64,000 nucleotides of DNA from Clostridium cellulovorans 743B (GCF_000145275.1 NC_014393.1:3100001-3164000); one strand, 5' to 3'. Shown: positions 45,558-54,751, numbered from the stretch's first letter. The notes: generated from the sequence alone by a model not told the origin. Numbers and translations: made by a program.

Positions 45558-47144
45558 TTAGTAAATCTCTTTATAAGTAAAATAATCAAAGTCAGCAGCT
45601 ATACCTGTACCTGTTGCATCTTGACAGCAAATTCCAACAAATGCACCCGTGAAGAATCCTTCTCCTCTGATATAGTCATCAGATAGCTTATTTGAATCAA
45701 AAGTTATAGGAATCTCAACCCATAATTTTTCATCAAAGGAATATAAGAATCTATAGTTCTCTCTTCTAACTTCCACTTTAAAATGAACTGTCTCTAAATC
45801 TTCTGGAACCACTATTTTTTTATATTTAAGCGGCTCAGTAAATTTAAAATTATCACATTCAATTAAGTTGATAATTTTCCCAACTTCTTCATCATGGGTA
45901 ACATTAATATATACCCAATTTTCAGTATTATAATAGCATACTAGCCCAGCCATTTGTTGAAAACTAGTAGGATTAAATTGTAAACCTGTTATTGCATCAA
46001 AATTAAAACTTTGCCATCTTCTTGAAACATGAGCTTGTAGGAATTTTGAAGTTAAAGATTGTTTTCCACGAAGTCTTAAGTATCCTTTTCTTTCCTTCAA
46101 CGTCATCACTGATTCATCTAAAGGAACTCTTAACGTCTGAAAGTTAATATTTAATTGATCTTCTTCAAAATCATCTCTTTCAGGATAGCTCTTCTCCCAT
46201 TTAACTTCCTCCATTTGTGGCGCTTCAACATATAATGAAGGTTCATTACCATTAGCTACATATGGCCAACCATTCTTCCATTCAATCTTTTGAATAGCTG
46301 TTTCTCTACCTAATGGACAACATCCTCTTTCAGTTAAAGGTCTGCCTACTAAATGTGCTAAATACCATTCATCTGTATGGGTATGAACTAAGGAGGCATG
46401 TCCAGCTTTTTGTAATGGATTAGTTGGACTATTCCAAGATGTCAAAATTGGATTTTCTGGATGAAGTTCATATGGTCCCATAATATTCTTAGATCTTGCA
46501 ACTGTAACTGCATGCTCATATTTAGTTCCACCTTCTGCAACCATTAAATAATAATAACCATTTATTTTATAAATATGAGGTCCTTCAGTAAGCTTTATTT
46601 CTGTACCTTTGAAAATAACTTTTGATTTCCCAATGAGTTTTTTCTCTTCGTGACTATATTCTTGAATCATTATCCCATAAAACGGATGATTTACTTCTCT
46701 ATGATCCCATACCATGTTTAATAAATATTTCTTACCATCATCATCATGATACAAGGATGGATCAAAACCTGTACTATTTAGAAAAATAGGTTCACTCCAA
46801 TCTCCTGTAATAGTATCACAAGTTACTAAATAATTTAAACTATCTTTCCATGCTCCTGATAAATGCTTAACATCAGTATATATTAACCAAAACAGATTAT
46901 CCGAATACGTTAGACAAGGTGCCCAAATTCCGCCTGAATCAGGATTACCAATCATATTTAATTGGCTCAATCGATCCAAAGGTCTTTTTATTAAGTTCCA
47001 ATTTTTTAAATCCTTTGAGTGATGTATTTGTACTCCTGGAAACCATTCAAAGGTTGATGTTGCAATATAATAATCTTCTCCAACTCTACATATAGATGGG
47101 TCTGGATTAAAGCCTTTCAAGATAGGATTTTTGATTTTATTCAT
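45558..47144 (-). CDS. xynB: intracellular GH43 beta-xylosidase
   Basis: The 528-residue protein matches the two-domain GH43 beta-xylosidases of the Bacillus XynB type in length and motifs. The propeller carries catalytic Asp in KGFNPDPSICR, Asp in STGFDPSLYHD and acid Glu in LTEGPHIYKI. The C-terminal beta-sandwich (about 330-528, LNINFQTLRVP and RRWQSFNF) closes the active site. With no signal peptide it should cut imported xylo-oligosaccharides to xylose. It is the last gene of the ABC transporter operon, separated from the binding-protein gene by a 71-base gap with a hairpin. Weak arabinofuranosidase activity is common in this group. Confidence 0.94.
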   Translation of the reverse strand: MNKIKNPILKGFNPDPSICRVGEDYYIATSTFEWFPGVQIHHSKDLKNWNLIKRPLDRLSQLNMIGNPDSGGIWAPCLTYSDNLFWLIYTDVKHLSGAWKDSLNYLVTCDTITGDWSEPIFLNSTGFDPSLYHDDDGKKYLLNMVWDHREVNHPFYGIMIQEYSHEEKKLIGKSKVIFKGTEIKLTEGPHIYKINGYYYLMVAEGGTKYEHAVTVARSKNIMGPYELHPENPILTSWNSPTNPLQKAGHASLVHTHTDEWYLAHLVGRPLTERGCCPLGRETAIQKIEWKNGWPYVANGNEPSLYVEAPQMEEVKWEKSYPERDDFEEDQLNINFQTLRVPLDESVMTLKERKGYLRLRGKQSLTSKFLQAHVSRRWQSFNFDAITGLQFNPTSFQQMAGLVCYYNTENWVYINVTHDEEVGKIINLIECDNFKFTEPLKYKKIVVPEDLETVHFKVEVRRENYRFLYSFDEKLWVEIPITFDSNKLSDDYIRGEGFFTGAFVGICCQDATGTGIAADFDYFTYKEIY

Positions 47145-47176
47145 TATATTGTTTTCCTCCTAACTTTGTAAAATAA

Positions 47177-47202
47177 AGAGGAGTTTAAGGAAAACTCCTC
47201 TG
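47177..47202 (-). terminator. intercistronic hairpin between the binding-protein and xylosidase genes
   Basis: AGAGGAGTTTTCC and its partner AAACTCCTCT form a stem followed by TTTATTTT on the minus strand. It probably stops part of the transcription before xynB and protects the abundant binding-protein message. Confidence 0.7.
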
Positions 47203-47215
47203 ATATTACAAATTA

Positions 47216-48241
47216 TTATTTTGTTTCAGTTGTAAACTGTTTTTGCTTTTCTTTTCCGTACTCAACTATTTGATCTGCTGGTATCCATTTTACTGGTACT
47301 GGGTAGTTGTCGTCAATTTTCTCCCCTTTGATCTGCTTATCTAATACATCGATTACAGTCTTACCGATAGCATAAGAATCTTGGTCAACTATACCTGTAA
47401 TTAACCCACTTTCTACACCATTTTCCCATGTTGGAGTATAGTCAAAACCAAAATGATATATTTTACCAGCTTTGTTTTGAGATTTAATAGCTTCCATTAC
47501 ACCTGTATCAGGACCTTCAGATCCTAATGAGAATACAGCAACCATATCTTGATTTGCAGTAATTTGTCCTTCTAATTGCTTTTTAGACTCTGCTGCTTGA
47601 TCATTATCTTGTATTGGTTCTAACCATGTAAAGTTAGCAGCATCACTGCCCATAGCTTTTTCAAAGCCTTTCTTTATACCTTCTTGTCTATAAGTCATAG
47701 TAGTTTGAGTTAAATTTACTGCAGCTAAAGCAATTTTACCTGTTTTAATTCCTTTAGATTTTAAATATTCACCTGCTTGTTTACCAAGTTCTTCTCCTGC
47801 CAATTTATTATCAGTTCCTACATAAGCAGTTCTATTATCCTTGGTTTTTACATCAGCATCAAAAGTTACAACTGGAATATCTTCATCTTTTATTTCTTTA
47901 ACCTTCTTATCAAACATATCTGGATCCATTGGTGAAACTGCTATTCCTGCAGCATCATTTTGTATAGCTTCATCTAAGAAACCTAAATGCTTTTCATTCT
48001 TTTGAGACTCATTTGAAGGTGAAGTTTTGAATACTAAATCATAGCCTAACGCATTAGCTTCATCTTGAGCTGCTTTTTTCATTGGCGACCAATATGCTCC
48101 TGTATCAACTATTGGCACAAAATAAAGTGTTTTGCTATTACTTGATGAATCTCCTTTTGTTTCCGCCTTTTGCCCACATCCTGCAAATATACTTCCTGTT
48201 ATTAACACAACTGAGATAATTGCAATAATTCTTTTTTTCAT
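47216..48241 (-). CDS. sugar ABC transporter substrate-binding lipoprotein (RbsB/XylF-like)
   Basis: The 341-residue protein has a lipoprotein signal (FAGCGQK, Cys22) and a periplasmic-binding type 4 fold like ribose, xylose and galactose binders (PIVDTGAYW, GIAVSPMDPDMF, IPVVTFDAD). It belongs to the CUT2 class and is encoded with its own ATPase and permease. The ligand cannot be read from sequence; the next gene being a beta-xylosidase and the locus ending in galM favour xylose or a xylose-containing sugar. It should sit on the outer face of the membrane. Confidence 0.9.
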   Translation of the reverse strand: MKKRIIAIISVVLITGSIFAGCGQKAETKGDSSSNSKTLYFVPIVDTGAYWSPMKKAAQDEANALGYDLVFKTSPSNESQKNEKHLGFLDEAIQNDAAGIAVSPMDPDMFDKKVKEIKDEDIPVVTFDADVKTKDNRTAYVGTDNKLAGEELGKQAGEYLKSKGIKTGKIALAAVNLTQTTMTYRQEGIKKGFEKAMGSDAANFTWLEPIQDNDQAAESKKQLEGQITANQDMVAVFSLGSEGPDTGVMEAIKSQNKAGKIYHFGFDYTPTWENGVESGLITGIVDQDSYAIGKTVIDVLDKQIKGEKIDDNYPVPVKWIPADQIVEYGKEKQKQFTTETK

Positions 48242-48296
48242 TATAAAGTCCTCCTACAATTTTAAATATATAAATTCTAACTAATTATTTAACTAA

Positions 48297-49328
48297 TTAA
48301 ATTTTTATCTTTAATGTGCTGTTCTTCCTGTAAAAATCTACAATTACAGCAACTGCTATAATTCCTCCAGTAACAGCTTGTTGTATAAATGTATTTACAC
48401 CCATAATGGCAAGTCCACTTTGGAAAACTTGTATTGTAAGTATACCTACTATAGCTCCGCCTATAGTACCTATGCCGCCCCCGAACTGTGCTCCTCCAAT
48501 AATTGCCGCAGCCATAGCAAATAAATCTATACCACTTGCTTCACTTGGCGCTCCAACATTTAAGTTCGACATCAATAATAGACCTGCAAGTGCAGCTAAA
48601 CTTCCTTCTAGCGCAAATACTTTTATAAAGTGTTTATTTACATTTATTCCAGATAATCTTGCTGCTTCTTTATTTGAACCTACAGCATAACAATAACGTC
48701 CAAATCTTGTGTTTTTCATCACAAATGCCATTAGTATAACTATTAAAATAAATATTACGGTGTTAGAATGTACTAACTTTGTTCCAATAGTTGTGTTTGA
48801 AATATTATAAAACCAATCTGGAACCCCTTTAATATAAATTCCATTTGTAAGGAATAATATTAATCCTCTTATAAGATAGCTTGTACCCAAGGTAAGTATA
48901 AATGGTTCTAATTTAAACTTTGAAATTAATGCTCCATTAAACATACCCCATAAAGCACCTATTGCTAAACATGCTGCTATAACAATAACTGGATTAAATC
49001 CTTGTACAGACATATAAGCTGCTATTGTTCCTGAAAAAGCTGCTATTGCTCCGATAGAAAGGTCAACTCCTCCAGTAATCATAATCATTGTAATAGCAAC
49101 CGTGAAAATTCCAACAGTAGGTATTTGTCTTAAAAAGTTACCTATATTTGCACTACCTAAAAATTTAGGGCTAAGTCCTGAAAAGACTACTATTAAAACA
49201 ATAAGCACTAAGAAAATTGAGTACTTCATAAATAATTCTTTAGGATTTAATTTATTTAAATTTTCAACGAACAATTTTTTTGATTTTTTAACAAATACAT
49301 TTGATTTATTATCTATATTTTGATTCAT
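48297..49328 (-). CDS. sugar ABC transporter permease (RbsC/XylH-like)
   Basis: The 343-residue membrane protein has eight to ten transmembrane helices and the CUT2 permease motif GRYCYAVGSNKEAARLSGIN, where the cytoplasmic loop contacts the ATPase. Gly-rich helices GGAQFGGGIGTIGGAIVG follow. As one homodimeric permease it would work with the tandem ATPase upstream and the binding lipoprotein downstream. It starts two bases after the ATPase stop, with GGAGGTG inside that gene's end, so expression is coupled. Confidence 0.93.
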   Translation of the reverse strand: MNQNIDNKSNVFVKKSKKLFVENLNKLNPKELFMKYSIFLVLIVLIVVFSGLSPKFLGSANIGNFLRQIPTVGIFTVAITMIMITGGVDLSIGAIAAFSGTIAAYMSVQGFNPVIVIAACLAIGALWGMFNGALISKFKLEPFILTLGTSYLIRGLILFLTNGIYIKGVPDWFYNISNTTIGTKLVHSNTVIFILIVILMAFVMKNTRFGRYCYAVGSNKEAARLSGINVNKHFIKVFALEGSLAALAGLLLMSNLNVGAPSEASGIDLFAMAAAIIGGAQFGGGIGTIGGAIVGILTIQVFQSGLAIMGVNTFIQQAVTGGIIAVAVIVDFYRKNSTLKIKI

Positions 49329-49330
49329 TT

Positions 49331-50824
49331 TTAATTAGCACCTCCAACAGTAGCTAATGCCATTATTTTTTCTTGGCTAGCTTCTTGTCTATTAAGTTCT
49401 CCTGTTATCCTACCTTCACACATAACATATATTCTGTCAGACATACCTAAAAGTTCAGGAAGTTCTGAGGATATCATAATTACAACTTTATTTTTTCTTA
49501 TCAAATCGTTCATGATATGATATATTTCAGCTTTGGCCCCTACATCTATCCCCTTAGTAGGTTCATCAAAAATAAACACCTCTGAATTTGTGTTTAACCA
49601 TTTAGCTAATACTATTTTTTGCTGATTTCCTCCGGAAAGAGTTCCAGCCATAACATCAAGATTAGCTGTCTTAATAAGTAAAGCTTCCCTAAATTTATCT
49701 CCAGTTTCTTTTAAAACTTTGTGATTTAATAAAGAGTTGTTTAAATTGGTAATGTTGATATTATCATTTACACTCATAACCAAAGATAAACCTTGTTTTT
49801 TTCTATCTTCTGTTAAAAGACATATACCATTGCTTATTGCATCTTCTGGAGATTTTATTTTTACCTTTTTGCCATTTACTTTTATTTCTCCCTTACCAAT
49901 CTTATCAGCTCCAAAGATTAACCTCATAACCTCCGTTCTACCTGATCCGACTAGCCCAGCAAATCCTAAAATCTCCCCTTTCCTTGCTTTAATATTAATA
50001 TCTTTAATTCTTCCACTGACATCACCTAAACCATTTATTTCCAAAACTACTTCTCCTGGTTTAAAGAACTCCTTCGGAAATAAATTTTTTAATTCCCTCC
50101 CAACCATCATATTTATCAGCACTTCTTGACTTATCTCCTTAATATTGCAGCTACCAATAAGAGTACCGTCTCTTAAAACTGTTGCTCTATCACAAATTTC
50201 AAAAATTTCTTTCAATCTATGGGATATATAAATAACTGCTACCCCTTGAGATTTCAGGTGATTTATAACCTCAAACAAACTAGCAACATCTTTATTTGAG
50301 AGTGACGTTGTTGGTTCATCGAAAATAATTATATTCGCATTCAAACTTATTGTTTTAGCAATCTCAACCATTTGTTTTTTGGCTGTCTCTAAATCTGAAA
50401 TTAAATCTGTAGGTTTAATATCTATCCCTAATCTCTTGATTATTATATCCGTGTCGGAATATAATTTTTTGTAATCAACAATTCCCAATGCTTTGTTTTT
50501 ATATGGTAACCTACCCATAAACACATTCTCTGCAACAGTTAAAGCTTCTGATAAATTTAATTCCTGATGAACAAATCCAATTCCTAGTTCTGCAGCCTTA
50601 CTCGGATTAATGAAGCCACATTCCTTATCTTCAACGTAAATTTTTCCTTCGTCTTGTTTATGAACTCCTCCAAGTATTTTCATTAAAGTTGATTTTCCTG
50701 CACCATTTTCACCTAAAAGTCCATGCACCTCTCCTTTTCTAACTTCTAACCCTGCACCTTTTAATGCATAAACCCCTGGAAATTTCTTGTGTATATTTTC
50801 CATCTTTAAGAACACTTTACTCAC
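49331..50824 (-). CDS. sugar ABC transporter tandem ATPase (RbsA/XylG-like)
   Basis: The 497-residue protein has two fused nucleotide-binding domains. The first has Walker A GENGAGKST, Walker B IIIFDEPTTSL and a signature region replaced by ISDLETAKKQ, as is usual for CUT2 ATPases. The second has a degenerate Walker A (GLVGSGRTE), an intact signature LSGGNQQK and Walker B VFIFDEPTKGID. It powers uptake by the adjacent permease. Start is GTG 50824 with GAGGTGG upstream. It is the first gene of the operon, and a duplicated promoter segment with cre-like sites lies upstream. Confidence 0.94.
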   Translation of the reverse strand: MSKVFLKMENIHKKFPGVYALKGAGLEVRKGEVHGLLGENGAGKSTLMKILGGVHKQDEGKIYVEDKECGFINPSKAAELGIGFVHQELNLSEALTVAENVFMGRLPYKNKALGIVDYKKLYSDTDIIIKRLGIDIKPTDLISDLETAKKQMVEIAKTISLNANIIIFDEPTTSLSNKDVASLFEVINHLKSQGVAVIYISHRLKEIFEICDRATVLRDGTLIGSCNIKEISQEVLINMMVGRELKNLFPKEFFKPGEVVLEINGLGDVSGRIKDINIKARKGEILGFAGLVGSGRTEVMRLIFGADKIGKGEIKVNGKKVKIKSPEDAISNGICLLTEDRKKQGLSLVMSVNDNINITNLNNSLLNHKVLKETGDKFREALLIKTANLDVMAGTLSGGNQQKIVLAKWLNTNSEVFIFDEPTKGIDVGAKAEIYHIMNDLIRKNKVVIMISSELPELLGMSDRIYVMCEGRITGELNRQEASQEKIMALATVGGAN

Positions 50825-50850
50825 TTCTTTACCACCTCACCCTTCCAAAA

Positions 50851-51045
50851 AACGTTTTCATGTACTCTATTTTAAGACATCCTGCTAGCAAATAACATAT
50901 AATAACTTTACACATACCTTTAAAATTTTTACTTAAGAATGCTTTTCCTTAGTACATCTTTAAACGTTTTCATGTATTCATTTTAAAACATTCTACTAGC
51001 AAATAATATATAAAAACTTTACATGCACCTTTAAAATTTTTACTT
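50851..51045 (-). repeat. duplicated promoter segment with two cre-like sites
   Basis: Bases 50851-50935 and 50963-51045 are direct copies offset by 112 bases, with roughly 85 percent identity by eye. Each copy begins with AACGTTTTCATG, part of a cre-like site (TGAAAACGTTTAAA on the minus strand in the distal copy, 13 of 14 to consensus), and contains CTAGCAAATAA. They lie upstream of the sugar transporter operon. Confidence 0.75.
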
Positions 51046-51331
51046 CTTAAAATCATTTTAACTTTATTGACAAATATTAAAGTTTTAACAAAATAAATGC
51101 TTAAGGATAATTGAATACCACTTACTTTAACTTAGATTTAGCAAGTACCCTTGAGCCATACAATATTATAGTTTCTATATCCATTTCCTTGAAACTATAT
51201 TTATACGTTTATCTTATTAATTCTTTCTAATCCTATACCATCTACGGTCTTTCCCTCTTCTCCATCAGTCTTGATTTAGCTATCTTAACTGACATTTTCA
51301 ATTATGATTCTTTGCAAATTTTCAATAAAAT

Positions 51332-51380
51332 AGGAACTGTTACACTAGCAATTAAAATTGCTAGTGCAGAGTTCCTTTTT
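51332..51380 (+). terminator. orphan strong terminator
   Basis: AGGAACT and AGTTCCT bracket CACTAGCAATT and AATTGCTAGTG; the plus strand then has TTTTTG. No intact plus-strand gene precedes it, so it is probably left from a lost gene. Confidence 0.7.
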
Positions 51381-51495
51381 GTTTCATATTATGAAATTTA
51401 AGAAATATTTATATTAAAACTATAAACAAGTGAATCTACAAACAAACTTTACCATGTAAAATTCAAATAAGTTATACTAAGCTATTTTAAATATC

Positions 51496-51511
51496 TTGAA
51501 AAACGTTTCAA
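51496..51511. promoter_or_regulatory. cre-like palindrome
   Basis: TTGAAAAACGTTTCAA resembles a CcpA operator but lies among transposase debris with no gene clearly served. Confidence 0.3.
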
Positions 51512-51589
51512 TAGAGTTTCCTAGATTAGCTTGATTAAAACTCCAAGATACTTATTCTTTTTTTGATTCATTTCTTGCGCTCTTAAGTC

Positions 51590-51780
51590 CACAACTGAAA
51601 TTTAATGTGCCGTCACTTACTTCTAACTTGATACTGGTTTAGTCCAAGATGTTTTTTAGTTTCTCTAAAAGAAGTTCCTATTGGCCGCCTATGTTTATAA
51701 TGATCTAATAGTTCTTCTGTAGTAAGAGTTGTATCTAGAGTTATAAATGCACTTAAATACCCTTCCTTAAAAAGAGCTCC
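51590..51780 (-). pseudogene. C-terminal remnant of an IS4-type DDE transposase
   Basis: The minus strand reads SAFITLDTTLTTEELLDHY, then KHRRPIGTSFRETKKHLGL and NQYQVRSK, then a stop. This follows the YY-RW-IE-FRE-K-LGL-YQ-RS pattern at the end of IS4-like DDE transposases, but the catalytic Glu (in PIE) is Gly here and the N-terminal two-thirds are missing. It is debris of an old insertion. Confidence 0.6.
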
Positions 51781-51939
51781 TTTAGATCAACAAAGAGCAA
51801 TCAAAGAATTCTTAGCATCCGTTAAGCTTACCCCTATATGTGTAGACATAGAAAAACCTAGAAATAATGAGTTTGAGCTGTCTAGTTTATTAAGGAAAGG
51901 GCACCACTGAGCTCTCGCCCATGCTGGGCACACCTAAAA

Positions 51940-51976
51940 AAGCAAGCCAGAAAATTTAATTTAACTGGCTTGCTTC
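51940..51976 (-). terminator. terminator of the GH5-dockerin gene
   Basis: AGCAAGCCAG and CTGGCTTGCT form a perfect 10-base stem followed on the minus strand by TTTTTTAGG, 12 bases past the stop codon. Confidence 0.9.
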
Positions 51977-51987
51977 TACTAAAATAA

Positions 51988-53946
51988 TTATTTAACTACT
52001 GGTAGGCTTGTAACTGTTCCCAATATATATTGCTTAAAGATAGCTAAATCTATTGCATTTACTTTGGAATCTTGATTTAAATCTACCTTCTTTAAAGTGT
52101 CCTCAGATAAAGTAGAAAGACCTAGAAGATATTTTTTAAGCAATGCAAAATCTATTGCATTAACAACTTTATCTCCGTTAACATCTCCGTAGATAATAGT
52201 TGGAGTAGGTCCGCCCACTGGAGTTGTATCACCTATTGCAACAGTGAAAATAGGATCAACACCGTTGTTATAATCAAGAGTAAGCTTTATTGTTCCTGTA
52301 GCTTGGCTTGCTAAATAACTTTTCTTAATTACTAAAGTATTACCGCTTACAATATAGTCTGTTCCAGCAACTAATGTAGCTGTACCATTCTTTATTGCAG
52401 CAAGAGTATTACTTTGTGGGCTTAAAGTAATAGTAAGATCTGCTTGTTTTTCAATATTTTTATCAAAAACTGCTACTGTTGGTGATATTGATGCACTTTG
52501 TGCTGATTCTGGACCATAAATTCCAATTTCGAAAATTGAGTACGGCCAACTATAGTTATATCTTGCCATTCCATAGACTCTTACATAACGGCCTGAACCT
52601 GTTAAACTTATATCTTCAGTTTGTCCTTTTCCACTGTATGAAGTATATATGTCAGTCCATGTGTTTGCATCATCAGAAACTTGTATCTTATATTGAGTTG
52701 CATATGCAGCTTCCCATTTTATTATTACTCTATTTATTTCTTTCTTTTCACCAAGATCTATATAAACCCAGTTTGGATCAGAAGCACTTGATGCCCATCT
52801 TGTACCAAAATCGCCATCAGTAACATTGCTTGCGCTATATGTTGTAGATTCTGCAGATGAAGCAGTTGCTGTTTTACCAGCAGCTAAATTTCCAGCCGGT
52901 AACGGTTCTTTTGGTAATTCTGGAAGAAGATTTCCTAAAATTGATGCAGGTCTTTTTGCAATATTCTTAACACTATATGTATCTGTTATAGCAACTTCTA
53001 GTCCCCAATCTCTTAGGGTAGCAAAAGTTCCATCTGTAGTCATATCTAAGAATGTTTGAGGGTTGTTACCAGGACCCCATTCCCATGCTAAATAGCCTAC
53101 TTGATTTTTATAACATTGTTCCATTATAAGTTTATATGGGATCTTACCAGACTCTGTAGCTTCCCACTGATTACCGAATTCTCCAACTATTAAAGGTAAA
53201 TTCATATTTACTGATTCTGCAATTTCATTTACTACTTCTTGATCTGTATGTCCATACATATATGGCCACCACATATGCACTGAATACATAAGGTTTTTGT
53301 CAGGGTCAACAGAGGTTAAATATGGTCCACAGGCTTGAAGCACGTTTATATTTTGACCCCAAGTAGGTGCATCAATGATTAAAGGTACATGTATGCCAGC
53401 TGCTCTCATTTGCTTTACTGATGTTTCATAGTTAATTTTGAAATCAGCTTCTGTTACATTACCATTACCAACTTCGTTACCGATGTTGACTAATAGGTAT
53501 TCTTGGTGTTTCTTGATTACATTTACTACTTCTGGTTTTATCCAGTAGTTTATAAGGCTTGGTAACTTTGACATTTCACCAGTTGCATCATGAAGTTCAA
53601 CTATAGGAATCATATGCTCTGCACGGCAATTACTAATAGCAGTATCAAGTTCTGCTGCTGTTCCATCCATAGTCCAAACAATTCTAACAGAGTTTGCTCC
53701 AGTTTTAGCTATTTCCTTAAAAGATGGGTCACCATCTTTATCTAACCAAATGACCATTTTATTTAATCCATAAAGGATTACCTTTTCCCCCGTATTATCA
53801 TATAGAAATCTTCCTTCAACTCTATATCCTGGATGAGTTTCATCCACTGCTGCAAAAACTTGATTAGTCGGTATCAGCGTAAATAATAGCATTGCAAACA
53901 CTGATACAAATAAACATTTCATTACTTTTAAGCAATATTTGTTCAT
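51988..53946 (-). CDS. cellulosomal GH5 glycosidase (probable mannanase) with CBM32, X2 and dockerin
   Basis: The 652-residue secreted enzyme has a signal peptide (about 1-33, ending VFAA), a GH5 barrel (about 38-330), an F5/8C-type CBM32 (about 355-475), an X2 Ig-like module (about 485-575) and a type I dockerin (about 590-645). Acid/base Glu158 lies in LVNIGNEVGNG and nucleophile Glu256 in LPLIVGEFGNQW. The motifs GLNKMVIWLDKDG and ANSVRIVWTMDG resemble the GH5_8 mannanase subfamily, so mannan is the likelier substrate than cellulose. Dockerin loops are GDVNGDKVVNAID and DLNQDSKVNAID. AAGGGGAT precedes ATG 53946. It is monocistronic with its own terminator. Confidence 0.92.
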   Translation of the reverse strand: MNKYCLKVMKCLFVSVFAMLLFTLIPTNQVFAAVDETHPGYRVEGRFLYDNTGEKVILYGLNKMVIWLDKDGDPSFKEIAKTGANSVRIVWTMDGTAAELDTAISNCRAEHMIPIVELHDATGEMSKLPSLINYWIKPEVVNVIKKHQEYLLVNIGNEVGNGNVTEADFKINYETSVKQMRAAGIHVPLIIDAPTWGQNINVLQACGPYLTSVDPDKNLMYSVHMWWPYMYGHTDQEVVNEIAESVNMNLPLIVGEFGNQWEATESGKIPYKLIMEQCYKNQVGYLAWEWGPGNNPQTFLDMTTDGTFATLRDWGLEVAITDTYSVKNIAKRPASILGNLLPELPKEPLPAGNLAAGKTATASSAESTTYSASNVTDGDFGTRWASSASDPNWVYIDLGEKKEINRVIIKWEAAYATQYKIQVSDDANTWTDIYTSYSGKGQTEDISLTGSGRYVRVYGMARYNYSWPYSIFEIGIYGPESAQSASISPTVAVFDKNIEKQADLTITLSPQSNTLAAIKNGTATLVAGTDYIVSGNTLVIKKSYLASQATGTIKLTLDYNNGVDPIFTVAIGDTTPVGGPTPTIIYGDVNGDKVVNAIDFALLKKYLLGLSTLSEDTLKKVDLNQDSKVNAIDLAIFKQYILGTVTSLPVVK

Positions 53947-54127
53947 TGTTCAAATCCCCTTCTCTTCTTTAATGATTTTCATAAAAATTTAGATCATAAA
54001 ATTCATCTACCCCTCAGCTCTCCCCTGGCTAATAGTGTTGTAGATTTTACCTAAAATAAAATACTTATAATTTAATGAATACCTCCTTTCCTTAAGTACA
54101 GTTTTAATCTATAAAATTTATAAATTA
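53947..54127. other. upstream region of the GH5 gene
   Basis: Presumed promoter region of the GH5-dockerin gene. I could not pick a convincing -35/-10 pair. Confidence 0.3.
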
Positions 54128-54280
54128 ACCCCTTGTGCTTATCAACTAAAACAACATATCTTACAAATAGAAAAACTCCAACACATCTGTTTGCTCTTAT
54201 CTTTAAAATTGATTATATGTATATCGATGATATAGAGTAAATTTTCTTTTTATAAAAACTTATTTTATGACACAATAGGT
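54128..54280. mobile_element. 153-bp MITE-like deletion derivative of the IS982 element
   Basis: The left 65 bases align with the left end of the IS982 copy at 1957 (shared ACAAATAGAAAAACTCCA), and the last 30 bases align with its right end (AAAACTTAT, then ACACAATAGGT). The transposase gene is absent. The ends are flanked by TAAATTA on both sides (54121-54127 and 54281-54287), the same 7-mer that flanks the intact copy. It is probably moved only in trans. Confidence 0.8.
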
Positions 54281-54414
54281 TAAATTATCAAATTAAGTTA
54301 TTAACTATTAAACTTTTACAATGTTTATTAAGAAAACCATTAATTATGTAAGTTATGGTATACTATTTCATAATATCACATCAATTACATTAATACCATA
54401 TTACCAAGGTACTA

Positions 54415-54582
54415 TTTTAACTTTATTTTAAGCATTTTTAACTTTATTTTAGGTGTTTTTGACTTAATTTTGAATATTTATAGCCCTATTTTATATATTT
54501 TTAATATTGTTTTTAATATAAATAGCTCAACCATAAATATATTCAACTTAATTTTAAATATCTTTAACTTAAATTTAGATAT
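54415..54582. repeat. array of eight degenerate 21-bp units
   Basis: Consecutive 21-base windows align without gaps from 54415 to 54582. The consensus is TTTTAACTTAATTTT followed by AAATAT; unit 6 (54520-54540) is the most divergent. A period of 21 is two turns of B-DNA, so the T-tracts lie on one face and the DNA may be bent. It lies between the GH5 gene and the leuD terminator. Confidence 0.7.
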
Positions 54583-54682
54583 TACATAAGTTCTTTTCCT
54601 TATCCTTTCTAATGTATTTTCATAAACCTCTAGCTTCTCTTTAATTTCTTAGTCTCTTATTATTTCAAATTATTAACATTAA

Positions 54683-54712
54683 AAGACCTGTAGATATAGT
54701 TCTACAGGTCCT
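54683..54712 (-). terminator. terminator of the leuC-leuD pair
   Basis: GACCTGTAGA and TCTACAGGTC form a perfect stem, then TTTT on the minus strand, 40 bases past the leuD stop. Confidence 0.9.
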
Positions 54713-54751
54713 AAAAATAAATTACAATATATTAAATTAAATAGCTACAAA

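Noticed and set aside
49737..50129. 130-codon plus-strand frame inside the tandem ATPase gene
   Set aside because: Antisense shadow of a clear ABC ATPase; no ribosome site.
54415..54582. Decayed coding sequence, since the 21-bp period is a multiple of three
   Set aside because: All frames contain frequent stops and the units keep phase in DNA rather than in residues, so a structural DNA repeat is the better reading.
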